Assembly: GCA_963169665.1 (NCBI GenBank)
Contig: CAUJET010000039.1
Coordinates: 54,655-118,654, forward strand
From: Actinomycetota bacterium
GTDB lineage: Bacteria > Actinomycetota > Acidimicrobiia > Acidimicrobiales > Ilumatobacteraceae
Reading direction: 5' to 3'
DNA: 64,000 bases
Shown here: one piece after another, positions 1 to 7,399 of the stretch
Layout of the letters: each line of letters opens with the position of its first letter
Position numbering within the stretch: position 1 is the stretch's first letter
Translations under genes and position numbers: made by a program
The notes under the pieces: generated by a model
Seen by the model: the letters and a program-made list of their open reading frames with translations, nothing else
Database searches by the model: none
Told to the model about the DNA's origin: nothing

Positions 1-1019
1 TGACGCTCGGAGACGACGGCGCGGAGGTCGGCGAGCGACGGCGGATCGGCCGGATCGGCCGGGACGATCCACGCCACCACCCGCTGGCCCCACTCGGCGT
101 CGGCCACCCCGGCGACGGCAACGTCGCGTACCCCCGGGTGACGGCGAAGCGCGTCTTCGACGGTCTCGGGCCACACGTTCTCGCCGCCGGTGATGATCAG
201 GTCGCCGCGCCGGCCCGCCACGTGCAGTCGGCCGTCAGGGAGCCAGGCGCCGAGATCACCGGTGGGGAACCAGCCGTCGGCGTCGACCGGATCCGTGCCG
301 TCGCGGTAGCAGCGCAGCAGCATGGGCCCCCGCACCCGGATGCCGCCGTCGTCGTCGATCGCGACCTCCACCCCGTCGATCGGCCGGCCGTCGTAGACGA
401 TGCCGCTGCCGGTCTCGGTGAGGCCATAGGTGGTGACGCAGTTCGCCGGTCGATCGGCAGGTGGACGGCTGCCGCCCAGGACGATCACGCGGAAGCGGGC
501 GCTGTCGATCCGCGCCAGGGCGGTCGCCACCAGGCTGACCAGGGTGCACCCGGCGTCCGCGGCGGCGGTGACCGCTGCGGCGTCGAATCCTGGCAGCACG
601 GTGAGCCGGGTGCCCGTGGACCAGGCCTTGGTGAGCACCGAGAACCCGCCGATGTGGGCGAGCGGCAGGCACGCGAGCCAGTGGTCGTCGTCGGTCACCC
701 CGAGACGAGCGCTCGTGGCACGGGCCGAGGCGTCGAGGGCGGCGTGGGTGAGGACGACACCCTTGGGGACGCCGGTGGAACCACTGGTGGGCATCACCAG
801 GGCGTCGCCGGACTCGACCGGCCGTCCGCCGCCGAGTGCGTGCTCGCCGTCGGCGTCGAGCCGCGCCGACGGCGACATCGTCGCGAGCAGTGCGTCGCGA
901 GCCGCAGCGGGGAGCCGCTGGTCGATCGGGAGCACCGCGTCGCCGGTGTCCCACACCCGTCGGACCGCGTCGGCGAACGCCGGCCCGCCGGGCAGGTCGA
1001 GCGCGACGAGACGGGCCAT
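1..1019 (-). CDS. menE: o-succinylbenzoate-CoA ligase (MenE-like), 3' end beyond window
   Basis: About 339 codons are visible and no stop is reached before the left edge, so this gene is missing from the ORF track. It encodes an ANL-superfamily adenylating enzyme. The phosphate loop TSGSTGVPKG is near residues 78-87, followed by a YGLTETG motif and a FPTGD hinge region. The N-terminal lobe is much shorter than in fatty-acyl-CoA ligases. Together with menA, menH, menD, menF and menG nearby, this points to the enzyme that converts o-succinylbenzoate to its CoA thioester in menaquinone synthesis. The ATG at 1019 lies six bases after a TATCCT box, a leaderless arrangement. Function is inferred from family and context; a different short acyl-CoA ligase remains possible. 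Confidence 0.85.
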   Translation of the reverse strand, partial: MARLVALDLPGGPAFADAVRRVWDTGDAVLPIDQRLPAAARDALLATMSPSARLDADGEHALGGGRPVESGDALVMPTSGSTGVPKGVVLTHAALDASARATSARLGVTDDDHWLACLPLAHIGGFSVLTKAWSTGTRLTVLPGFDAAAVTAAADAGCTLVSLVATALARIDSARFRVIVLGGSRPPADRPANCVTTYGLTETGSGIVYDGRPIDGVEVAIDDDGGIRVRGPMLLRCYRDGTDPVDADGWFPTGDLGAWLPDGRLHVAGRRGDLIITGGENVWPETVEDALRRHPGVRDVAVAGVADAEWGQRVVAWIVPADPADPPSLADLRAVVSER

Positions 1020-1076
1020 GGCTGCAGGATAGGGAGGCGACGCCCTCCCGGTGCCCGTGCTCCCTACGATGCGGCC
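1020..1076. promoter_or_regulatory. divergent leaderless promoters of menE and the membrane gene
   Basis: Two opposed -10 boxes are visible. TATCCT on the minus strand ends six bases before the menE ATG. TACGAT on the plus strand (1065-1070) is followed by GCGGCC and then an in-frame ATC at 1077. No Shine-Dalgarno sequence is present on either side. Confidence 0.5.
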
Positions 1077-1805
1077 ATCGACCCCCTCCCTCCGACCGGA
1101 GGCCCCGAGCCACGGGGCCGGCGAGCCCCGCTCCGGGCGTCGATCGCCGCGGACTTCCGCGACTCCGGGTGGGGGCGGCGGCTCGCCCTCGTCGCCCTCG
1201 TGGCGTGGATCGTCTACGAGTGGGGACCGGGCAACGAGACCGTCACCCCGTGGCTGGTGCTGAGCGTCATCGACCGGGCCGATCATGGCGCACAGGTGGT
1301 GGTGGCGGCCGCGGTGGTCGGGTTCGGCTTCACCTTCGTGCAGCAGTTCCTGTCGGGGCTCACTGCCCTCGTGGCGTTCTCGCTGTTCGAACGCACCGCT
1401 TCGTCGTCGTGGGATCGGCTGAGCGCCGGCGGTACGAAGGCGCTGCGCGGGTGGCACGGCGCATCGATCGCGTCGAAGCTCGCCGTCGCGTTCACGATCG
1501 GGACGTCAGCGGTCGCGCTCGTGCAGATCGTCACGTCGGGACGGGTCGGCGTGCGGACCCACCTCCGGGCGGTGTCCGAGAGCGCCGCAGCGGTCGGGGC
1601 CGTCGCCGGCGGGATCGCCACCGTCGCCGGGTCGCTCGTGTGGCTGGGCCGCTCGGTGTCGAGCATGTCGGGCGTGACCGATTCGATCGTCGACGTCCTC
1701 GGCAATCCGCTGTTGTGGCTCGGCCTCGCCGCCGTCGCCCTCGCCGTCGACTGGCGCTCGCAGCGCCGCTCGCTCGCCCAGGGTGCCGGGCCGACGCCAG
1801 GGTGA
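1077..1805 (+). CDS. unknown multi-pass membrane protein coupled to menA
   Basis: I do not recognise this family. The track ORF (138-1805) is longer, but its first 310 codons are the antisense shadow of menE; real coding character begins near 1077. About five hydrophobic segments follow, beginning with LALVALVAWIVYEW and ending with LLWLGLAAVALAVDW. No ATG, GTG or TTG lies in frame between the shadow region and GTG 1200, which already falls inside the first membrane segment. The best promoter box places transcription start at an in-frame ATC at 1077. The stop overlaps the menA GTG by four bases (GTGA), so the two are probably translated together. A role linked to quinone or prenyl handling is possible but unproven, and the start is uncertain. 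Confidence 0.6.
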   Translation: MDPLPPTGGPEPRGRRAPLRASIAADFRDSGWGRRLALVALVAWIVYEWGPGNETVTPWLVLSVIDRADHGAQVVVAAAVVGFGFTFVQQFLSGLTALVAFSLFERTASSSWDRLSAGGTKALRGWHGASIASKLAVAFTIGTSAVALVQIVTSGRVGVRTHLRAVSESAAAVGAVAGGIATVAGSLVWLGRSVSSMSGVTDSIVDVLGNPLLWLGLAAVALAVDWRSQRRSLAQGAGPTPG

Positions 1806-2746
1806 CAGACTCGGCGACCGTGAGCAACGAGTCGACCAGCGAGCCGTCAGCGCCCACCACCGGGGCCGGACCCACCGGGTCGGGCATCTGGGTGGCCGGC
1901 GCACGACCGCGCACGTTGCCGGCCGCCGTCGTGCCCGTTGCGCTCGGCGCCGTGGTGGCCGTCGGTGAGACCGGCGCACGATGGTGGACCGTCGCCCTCG
2001 CGCTGATCGTCAGCCTCGCCCTGCAGGTCGGCGTCAACTACGCGAACGACTACAGCGACGGTGTGCGCGGCACCGACGAGGTGCGCGTGGGGCCGATCCG
2101 CCTCGTCGCCAGTGGACTCGCGTCGCCCGGCGCCGTGAAGCGAGCGGCGTTCGCCGCGTTCGGTGTCGCCGCGGTCGCAGGTCTCGTGCTCGCAGCGGCA
2201 ACGTCGTGGTGGCTGCTCGCGGTCGGCGTGGCGAGCAAGCTCGCCGGCTGGTTCTACACGGGCGGTTCGCACCCCTACGGATACCTCGGCCTCGGTGAGG
2301 TGTTCGTGTTCGTGTTCTTCGGCCTCGTGGCCACGGTGGGCACGACGTTCGTGGTGCTCGAACGGCTGCCGGCGCTGTCGTGGGTGTTGGGCTGCGTGGC
2401 CGGGTGCCTGGCGTGCGCCCTGCTGGTGATCAACAACCTGCGCGACATCCCGACCGACCGCGAGGTCGGCAAGCGCACTCTCGCGGTGCGCCTCGGTGAC
2501 CGGCGAACCCGCTGGTTCTACGTCGCCCTGCTGTCGGCGGCGTTCGCACTCGTCGTGGTCGCCGCCGCCGTCGGCGCGTGGGGCGCGGCCCTGGGGCTCG
2601 TCGCCGCGGTGCTCGCCGTGCCGCCGGTGCGCACCGTGTTGGGCGGCGCCGTGGGACGCGAGCTCATCGCCGTGCTCGGCGGGACCGGCAAGGTGCAGCT
2701 CGCGACCGGCGCGCTCGTCACGCTCGGCATCGCCCTGACGGCCTGA
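1802..2746 (+). CDS. menA: 1,4-dihydroxy-2-naphthoate prenyltransferase
   Basis: This UbiA-superfamily integral membrane enzyme attaches the polyprenyl tail to dihydroxynaphthoate, giving demethylmenaquinone. The two Asp-rich diphosphate/Mg sites are visible: NYANDYSDGVRGTDE near residue 80 and NNLRDIPTDREVGKRTLAVRLG about 130 residues later. Hydrophobic helices fill the rest and the length (314 residues) is usual. GTG 1802 overlaps the stop of the upstream membrane gene; GTG 1820 is an alternative start. The product is methylated by MenG, encoded 8 kb away. Confidence 0.93.
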   Translation: MTDSATVSNESTSEPSAPTTGAGPTGSGIWVAGARPRTLPAAVVPVALGAVVAVGETGARWWTVALALIVSLALQVGVNYANDYSDGVRGTDEVRVGPIRLVASGLASPGAVKRAAFAAFGVAAVAGLVLAAATSWWLLAVGVASKLAGWFYTGGSHPYGYLGLGEVFVFVFFGLVATVGTTFVVLERLPALSWVLGCVAGCLACALLVINNLRDIPTDREVGKRTLAVRLGDRRTRWFYVALLSAAFALVVVAAAVGAWGAALGLVAAVLAVPPVRTVLGGAVGRELIAVLGGTGKVQLATGALVTLGIALTA

Positions 2747-2785
2747 CCGCTTGCCCGACCTGCTCGGACCCCTCCCGTCGGATGG

Positions 2786-3568
2786 TCAGCGGCGCAGGAA
2801 CGCCTCGAGGCGGGTGATCACCTGCATCGGTTGCTGCAGGTGTGCGGCGTGGCCGGCATCGTGGATCACGCCGAAGGACCCGTCGGGCACGCTGGTGGCG
2901 ATGCGCTCGGCGATCGGCACGAACTTCGTGTCGAGCGCACCGGCCATGGCGAGCACCGGCATGTTCAGTTCGACGAGCCGCTCCCACAGCGACAACTGCG
3001 TCCCGGTGCCGCACAGGCGCAGGCTGTCTGCGAGTCCGGCCGCGGTGTTGCGGCGGCGGTCGGCGATCTCGTCGGCATCGAGTTCGAGACCATGGAAGAG
3101 GGGGAGGGCACTCCACTCCTCCAGGAAGGCATCGACGCCGATCTCCAGGATGCGCTGTGCGAGGAGATCGTCCGACTGCCGGCGCAGCGCCCGTTCGTCG
3201 TCGTCGACGATGCCCGGCGTGGCTCCGAGCAGGACGAGGCGTTCGACGATGTGCGGGTACATGAGCGCCAGGTGGAGGCACACGCGGCCACCGAGGCTGT
3301 AACCGACGTAGGTCGCTTCACCCGTCGTGGAGGCGATCAGGTCGGCCGCGCGGCGCAGGTCGGCCCGGATCGCACCGGATCCGCCGTGGCCCGGGAGGTC
3401 GACGAGGACGACCTCATGGCGGTGGGTGCCGCCGACGGCGGCGAAGTGCTCGGCCACCCGTTCCCAGGACCGGCCGGTCTGGGTGAAGCCGTGGACGAAC
3501 ACCAGGCGTCGCCCCGCCCCGCGAGTGCGGGCAGCGAGTGGGCCGGCGAGTGCTCGCCAGTCAGGCAT
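2786..3568 (-). CDS. menH: alpha/beta hydrolase, probable SHCHC synthase MenH
   Basis: This is a 260-residue alpha/beta hydrolase. The oxyanion region FVHGFTQTGRSW is followed by the nucleophile elbow GYSLGG and a C-terminal DAGHAAH that carries the catalytic His. MenH removes pyruvate from the MenD product to give SHCHC. The assignment rests on the fold, the length and the position among men genes; another C-C or ester hydrolase cannot be excluded. The track ORF begins at 3802, but ATG 3568 is preferred because the upstream 78 codons are antisense-like and overlap the DsbA-like gene. The start overlaps the end of that gene by eight bases, so the two are cotranscribed. It converges on menA. 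Confidence 0.75.
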   Translation of the reverse strand: MPDWRALAGPLAARTRGAGRRLVFVHGFTQTGRSWERVAEHFAAVGGTHRHEVVLVDLPGHGGSGAIRADLRRAADLIASTTGEATYVGYSLGGRVCLHLALMYPHIVERLVLLGATPGIVDDDERALRRQSDDLLAQRILEIGVDAFLEEWSALPLFHGLELDADEIADRRRNTAAGLADSLRLCGTGTQLSLWERLVELNMPVLAMAGALDTKFVPIAERIATSVPDGSFGVIHDAGHAAHLQQPMQVITRLEAFLRR

Positions 3569-4292
3569 CTGCCCCGGGCGCGTCGCCACCTGCGGCCGGT
3601 CCGTCGGTCGCATCGGGGTCGGCGGCGCGCATGCGATCGGCGAGGCGGCGCAGCACCTGTACGAACACGTCGCTCTCCTGCGCGCCCGGCACCATCCACC
3701 CCTGCCCCTCGGGACCGGCGAAGACGAAGGTGGGCACGGCGGTGATCTCCGCCTCGCGGGCGACCTGCAGCCACTGCTGCACCTCGGCCACGCCGTCGTC
3801 ACTGTCGAGGAACGCCCGCACCCGATCGCGGTCGAGGCCGACCTCCGCCGCGCAGTCGGCGAGTACGTCGGGGTCGCCGACGTCGAGGCCGTCCTCGAAG
3901 TAGGCGCGCAGTAGACGCTCCTTCAGCGCGGCCTGGTGGCCGGTCGTCTCGGTGAGCAGCAGCAGCCGGTGGGCGAGCAGGGTGTTGGCCCGCAGGGCCC
4001 GCTCCATGTGGAACTCGATGCCCTCACCGGCTGCGATTCCGGTCACATGCCCGATGATCTGCTCGGCGCGTTCGGGACCACCGAACTTCTTCGCATACGC
4101 GTCCTTGACGGGGGTCGCCTTCCCCGGTGACGCGGTCGGATCGAGCTGGTACGGCCGGTAGACCGCCCGCACCTCGATGTCGTCGCCTGCCTCGCGCAGC
4201 TCGGCGAGCGCGTTCTCGAAACGCCGCTTGCCGATGTAGCACCAGGGGCAGACGACATCGGACCAGATCTCGACCTCGAGCACGGTAGCCAT
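3561..4292 (-). CDS. DsbA/FrnE-family thioredoxin-fold oxidoreductase
   Basis: The protein opens with EIWSDVVCPWCYIGKRRFE, in which the CPWC dithiol motif and its context are typical of FrnE/2-hydroxychromene-2-carboxylate-isomerase-type DsbA proteins. The helical insertion and the cis-Pro loop (AVPTFVF, near residue 195) follow. No signal peptide is present, so it acts in the cytoplasm. The Ala/Gly/Asp-rich last 20 residues look like a disordered tail. ATG 4292 is preceded by TAGTCT and seven bases, a leaderless promoter that faces the one for menD. The gene overlaps menH, which may simply share its transcript. The substrate is unknown. Confidence 0.85.
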   Translation of the reverse strand: MATVLEVEIWSDVVCPWCYIGKRRFENALAELREAGDDIEVRAVYRPYQLDPTASPGKATPVKDAYAKKFGGPERAEQIIGHVTGIAAGEGIEFHMERALRANTLLAHRLLLLTETTGHQAALKERLLRAYFEDGLDVGDPDVLADCAAEVGLDRDRVRAFLDSDDGVAEVQQWLQVAREAEITAVPTFVFAGPEGQGWMVPGAQESDVFVQVLRRLADRMRAADPDATDGPAAGGDAPGADA

Positions 4293-4325
4293 CGATCCAA
4301 GACTACGGCCCGTATCGTTCCAGGC
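4293..4325. promoter_or_regulatory. divergent leaderless promoters (dsbA-like / menD)
   Basis: In 33 bases, a minus-strand TAGTCT box (4305-4300) ends seven bases before ATG 4292, and a plus-strand TATCGT box (4313-4318) ends seven bases before GTG 4326. This is the clearest example in the window of the repeated box-N6/7-start layout. Confidence 0.6.
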
Positions 4326-6011
4326 GTGTCAGCAGCTGAGCGCGCTCGAGCGAACGCAGATGTCCAGGCCACGTTCTGCGCCACCCTGGTCGACCAGTGG
4401 ATGCGCGACGGCGTGACCCATGCGATGGTGTCGCCCGGGTCCCGCTCCACGCCGTTGGCGCTCGCGCTCGCCGCATGCGCCGACCTGCGCGTCGAGGTGT
4501 TCCACGACGAGCGATCGGCTGCGTTCGCCGCCCTCGGGGCGGGCCTCGCGAGCGGGCGGCCCGCGCTGCTGCTGTGCACCAGCGGCACCGCCGCCACGCA
4601 CTTCCACGGTGCGGTGGTCGAGGCGCACCTGAGCCAGGTGCCGATGCTGGTCCTCACGGCGGACAGGCCGCCGGAGTTGCGCGACGTCGGCGCTCCGCAG
4701 ACCATCGACCAGACCAAGCTCTACGGCGACGCCGTCCGTTGGTTCCACGATCCCGGAGTGCCCACCGTCGACGCCGCCGGCACGTGGCGTGCCCTCGCCC
4801 GGCACGCACTCGCCCGTACGTCGGGCTCGCATGCCGGCCCGGTCCACCTGAACCTGCCGTTCCGCGAGCCGCTCGTCGGTGAGGCCGGTGAGCTCCCCGA
4901 CGCGCACCTCGGTCGGTTGCTCGTCGATGCACCGTCGGTGCGTCTCGGCACGCTCGCGATGCAGCTCGATCGAGAGCGCGGCGTCATCGTCGCCGGCCGG
5001 GGCGTCGACGACCCGGCGGCCGTCGCCGCGCTGTCGGCCGCCACCGGCTGGCCGGTGCTCGCCGATCCGCGATCGGGATGCCGGGGCATCGTGGGCGCGG
5101 TGAGCGCGTTCGACTCGCTGCTGCGCCACGACGATTTCGCCGCGTCGCACCTACCCGAGGTGGTGGTGCACCTGGGTGAGCCGCCTGCGTCGAAGGTCTT
5201 GTCCACCTGGCTCGCGGCGTCCGGCGCGGTGCAGGTGCGCGTCACCGCCACCGACGTCTGGATCGACCCCGCTCATACCGTCGCCCACCGGGTCGTCGCC
5301 CCGATCGGTGAGTTCTGCCGTCGGCTCGCCGGTGAGCTGCGCGGTGCCGGTGGGAGCGATTGGGTGCAGCGCTGGACCCATGTGTCGGCCATCGCCGATC
5401 GTGAGCTGGGCCTGGCGCTCGACGGGGCGACCGAGCTCACCGAGCCGTTGGTGGCCCGCGCGGTCTCTCGCCTCGACGGCCATGTCGTCGTCGCGTCGTC
5501 GATGCCGGTACGCGACCTGGAATGGTTCGGCGCGCCCGATCAGCGAGCGACGGTCTGGTCGAACCGTGGGGCGAACGGCATCGACGGCACGGTCGCCACG
5601 GCGATCGGGATCGCCGCGGTCACCGGTCGGCCCGTGACGGTGCTCCTCGGCGACGTCTCGCTGTTGCACGACGCGTCCTCGCTCACGGCGCTCGCCCGTC
5701 GCGACGTCCAGGTGCGCATCGTCGTGGTCGACAACGACGGCGGTGGCATCTTCTCGTTCCTGCCGCAGGCGTCGGCGCTCGGCGTCGATCGGTTCGAGCA
5801 GCTCTTCGGCACGCCACACGGCGCCGACCTGGTCGGCATCGCGGCCGCACACGGGCTGCGGGCGTCCAGCGTGTGCGACCGCGACGAACTCGACGCCCGG
5901 TTGGCCGAACCCGGGTCGCAGCTCATCCGGGTGTCGAGCGAGCGGCAGGCGAACGTGCACGAACACGTCCGCCTGCACGCGCTCGTCACCTCGGCGATGC
6001 GGCCCGACTGA
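4326..6011 (+). CDS. menD: SEPHCHC synthase (MenD)
   Basis: This thiamine-diphosphate enzyme condenses isochorismate with 2-oxoglutarate at the first committed step of menaquinone synthesis. The N-terminal region has HAMVSPGSRSTPLALA, then the ThDP-activating Glu in FHDERSAAFAALG and LLLCTSGTAATHFHGAVVEA. The C-terminal ThDP/Mg site is LLGDVSLLHDASSL ending in VVVDNDGGGIFSFLP. The length of 561 residues is normal. GTG 4326 follows TATCGT and seven bases. Its substrate comes from the isochorismate synthase at 8537-9721. Confidence 0.95.
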   Translation: MSAAERARANADVQATFCATLVDQWMRDGVTHAMVSPGSRSTPLALALAACADLRVEVFHDERSAAFAALGAGLASGRPALLLCTSGTAATHFHGAVVEAHLSQVPMLVLTADRPPELRDVGAPQTIDQTKLYGDAVRWFHDPGVPTVDAAGTWRALARHALARTSGSHAGPVHLNLPFREPLVGEAGELPDAHLGRLLVDAPSVRLGTLAMQLDRERGVIVAGRGVDDPAAVAALSAATGWPVLADPRSGCRGIVGAVSAFDSLLRHDDFAASHLPEVVVHLGEPPASKVLSTWLAASGAVQVRVTATDVWIDPAHTVAHRVVAPIGEFCRRLAGELRGAGGSDWVQRWTHVSAIADRELGLALDGATELTEPLVARAVSRLDGHVVVASSMPVRDLEWFGAPDQRATVWSNRGANGIDGTVATAIGIAAVTGRPVTVLLGDVSLLHDASSLTALARRDVQVRIVVVDNDGGGIFSFLPQASALGVDRFEQLFGTPHGADLVGIAAAHGLRASSVCDRDELDARLAEPGSQLIRVSSERQANVHEHVRLHALVTSAMRPD

Positions 6012-6050
6012 CCGCAGGCCGACGGCGTCCGTGGCCTCGGTGCCGGCCGG

Positions 6051-6710
6051 TCAGCCGAAGACGTCGGTGAAGATCTGCTCGAACTCGGGCGTGGCCGGTC
6101 CGCTCAGACCGCAGCTGGTGACCACGCCGTCGACGGCGGTGACCAGGTAGCGGGTACCGACCACGAAGTCGACACCGTCGAGCGCGGCGGTGAAACCGGC
6201 GGGGACGGTGAGGTCGACGACGTCGGAGTCACCGCCGCGGAACCAGCGGTCGACCTCGAGCCGGATCGTCGAACCGCTCGCCTGGTCGCCGGTGATCTCG
6301 GTGACCGTGCCGCCGAACGCGACCTCCACACCGGCCAGTTGTGACGGCTCGAAGGCCATGCACATGCTCATGACCGGATCGATCGGCGCGAGACCGAGTT
6401 CGGTGGCTGTGACGGTGGGGGACGCGCCGTTCGACGCGATGAAGGCGATCGCTGCAGCGGCCACGACGCCGGCGCCACCGAGGGCGAACCACCGCCTGCG
6501 GCCGCGAGGGGCAGGGGAGACGTCGGACCGGGCGGGTGCGGCGTCGTCGATGAGCGGGGTGGACATGATCTCCTCCAGGAGGGTGCGTGCCCGATCACTC
6601 GTGATCGGGTCGATGGGGTGTGTCGTCGCGTCGGCGATCGGGTCGAGGGCGACGAGTACAGCGAGCAGCCGCCCGTCCGTCGATCGGGGGTCGTACTGGT
6701 CGTCGCTCAT
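6051..6710 (-). CDS. single-pass membrane protein, likely regulator of the adjacent sigma factor
   Basis: The protein has a soluble N-terminal part of about 75 residues, one membrane helix (FALGGAGVVAAAAIAFIAS, near residues 75-93), and an extracytoplasmic domain of about 120 residues with two Cys. Its ATG overlaps the sigma-factor stop by four bases (ATGA), so it is translationally coupled to that gene. This layout is typical of membrane-bound anti-sigma factors, but I see no ZAS zinc motif or other recognised anti-sigma domain. The function is inferred from topology and position only. The outer domain (GGTVTEITGD..., DGVDFVVGTRYLV) could be a small beta-rich sensor. Confidence 0.6.
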   Translation of the reverse strand: MSDDQYDPRSTDGRLLAVLVALDPIADATTHPIDPITSDRARTLLEEIMSTPLIDDAAPARSDVSPAPRGRRRWFALGGAGVVAAAAIAFIASNGASPTVTATELGLAPIDPVMSMCMAFEPSQLAGVEVAFGGTVTEITGDQASGSTIRLEVDRWFRGGDSDVVDLTVPAGFTAALDGVDFVVGTRYLVTAVDGVVTSCGLSGPATPEFEQIFTDVFG

Positions 6711-7399
6711 CGGTCCTCCTTCCGTCCGTCGATGCGTTCACCCGGGAGGTGTCCACCTGTCCGTCGGATCTGTCGTCGCAGCCAGCGGTCGAAGGTGTGA
6801 CCTCCGACCACGACGAAACCCGCGTCGCGGGAGGGTCCCAACCGTTCCGCGAGCCGCTGCTTCACGCGGTGCAACCGGATGCTGACCGCGTTGGCGCTGA
6901 GCCCCATCGCGACGGCGATATCGCGGGGCGGCAGCCCCTCCCACGCCCAGAGCAGCACGATCTCGCGGTCGGTGTCGGGCAGTTCGGCGAGCGCGGTGTG
7001 CAGCTCGGCCACCAGGTCGGTCTCGTCCGCTGCGCCTGGCGGGACGATGGGCTGTGCGGCGAGTCGATGGCCGACGTTGGCCTGGCGACGTTCGCCGCGC
7101 CGGTCGTTCGCGAGGCAGCGGCGGGCGACGCCGAGCGTCCAGGGGAGGCCTGCGTCCTCCGGAATGTCGTCGAGACGCCGCCAGCACACGAGCAGGGTGT
7201 CGCTCACGACGTCGTCGGCCGCGGCAGCGTCGATGCGCCGTCGTACGTACCGCTGGAGCGGTTCGTAGACCTCGGCGGCCATGGCCTCGAAGCGGGCGCG
7301 ACGCACCGCATCGGATGCGTCGGCTGGGGCGATGGACGTCGGGCGTGCTCCCACGACACCCCAGGTGTCCGGTTGCCCCCGTTTCCTGTCGCGCGCCAC
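6707..7399 (-). CDS. ECF-family RNA polymerase sigma factor
   Basis: The sigma-2 region (YEPLQRYVRRRI... ADDVVSDTLLVCWRRLDDIP) is followed by a sigma-4 helix-turn-helix: ALAELPDTDREIVLLWAWEGLPPRDIA, then MGLSANAVSIRLHRVKQRLAERL. The track starts at GTG 7459, inside a palindromic repeat. I prefer GTG 7399 because a CAGGAT box ends six bases before it, matching the local leaderless pattern; ATG 7282 is a further option. A basic tail of about 45 residues follows sigma-4. It is coupled by a four-base overlap to the membrane protein at 6051-6710, which is the probable anti-sigma factor. Target genes cannot be read from this window. Confidence 0.82.
   Translation of the reverse strand: MARDRKRGQPDTWGVVGARPTSIAPADASDAVRRARFEAMAAEVYEPLQRYVRRRIDAAAADDVVSDTLLVCWRRLDDIPEDAGLPWTLGVARRCLANDRRGERRQANVGHRLAAQPIVPPGAADETDLVAELHTALAELPDTDREIVLLWAWEGLPPRDIAVAMGLSANAVSIRLHRVKQRLAERLGPSRDAGFVVVGGHTFDRWLRRQIRRTGGHLPGERIDGRKEDR

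Noticed and set aside
138-1076. First 310 codons of the 555-residue plus-strand ORF
   Set aside because: This part is antisense to menE; only the C-terminal 240 residues look like protein.
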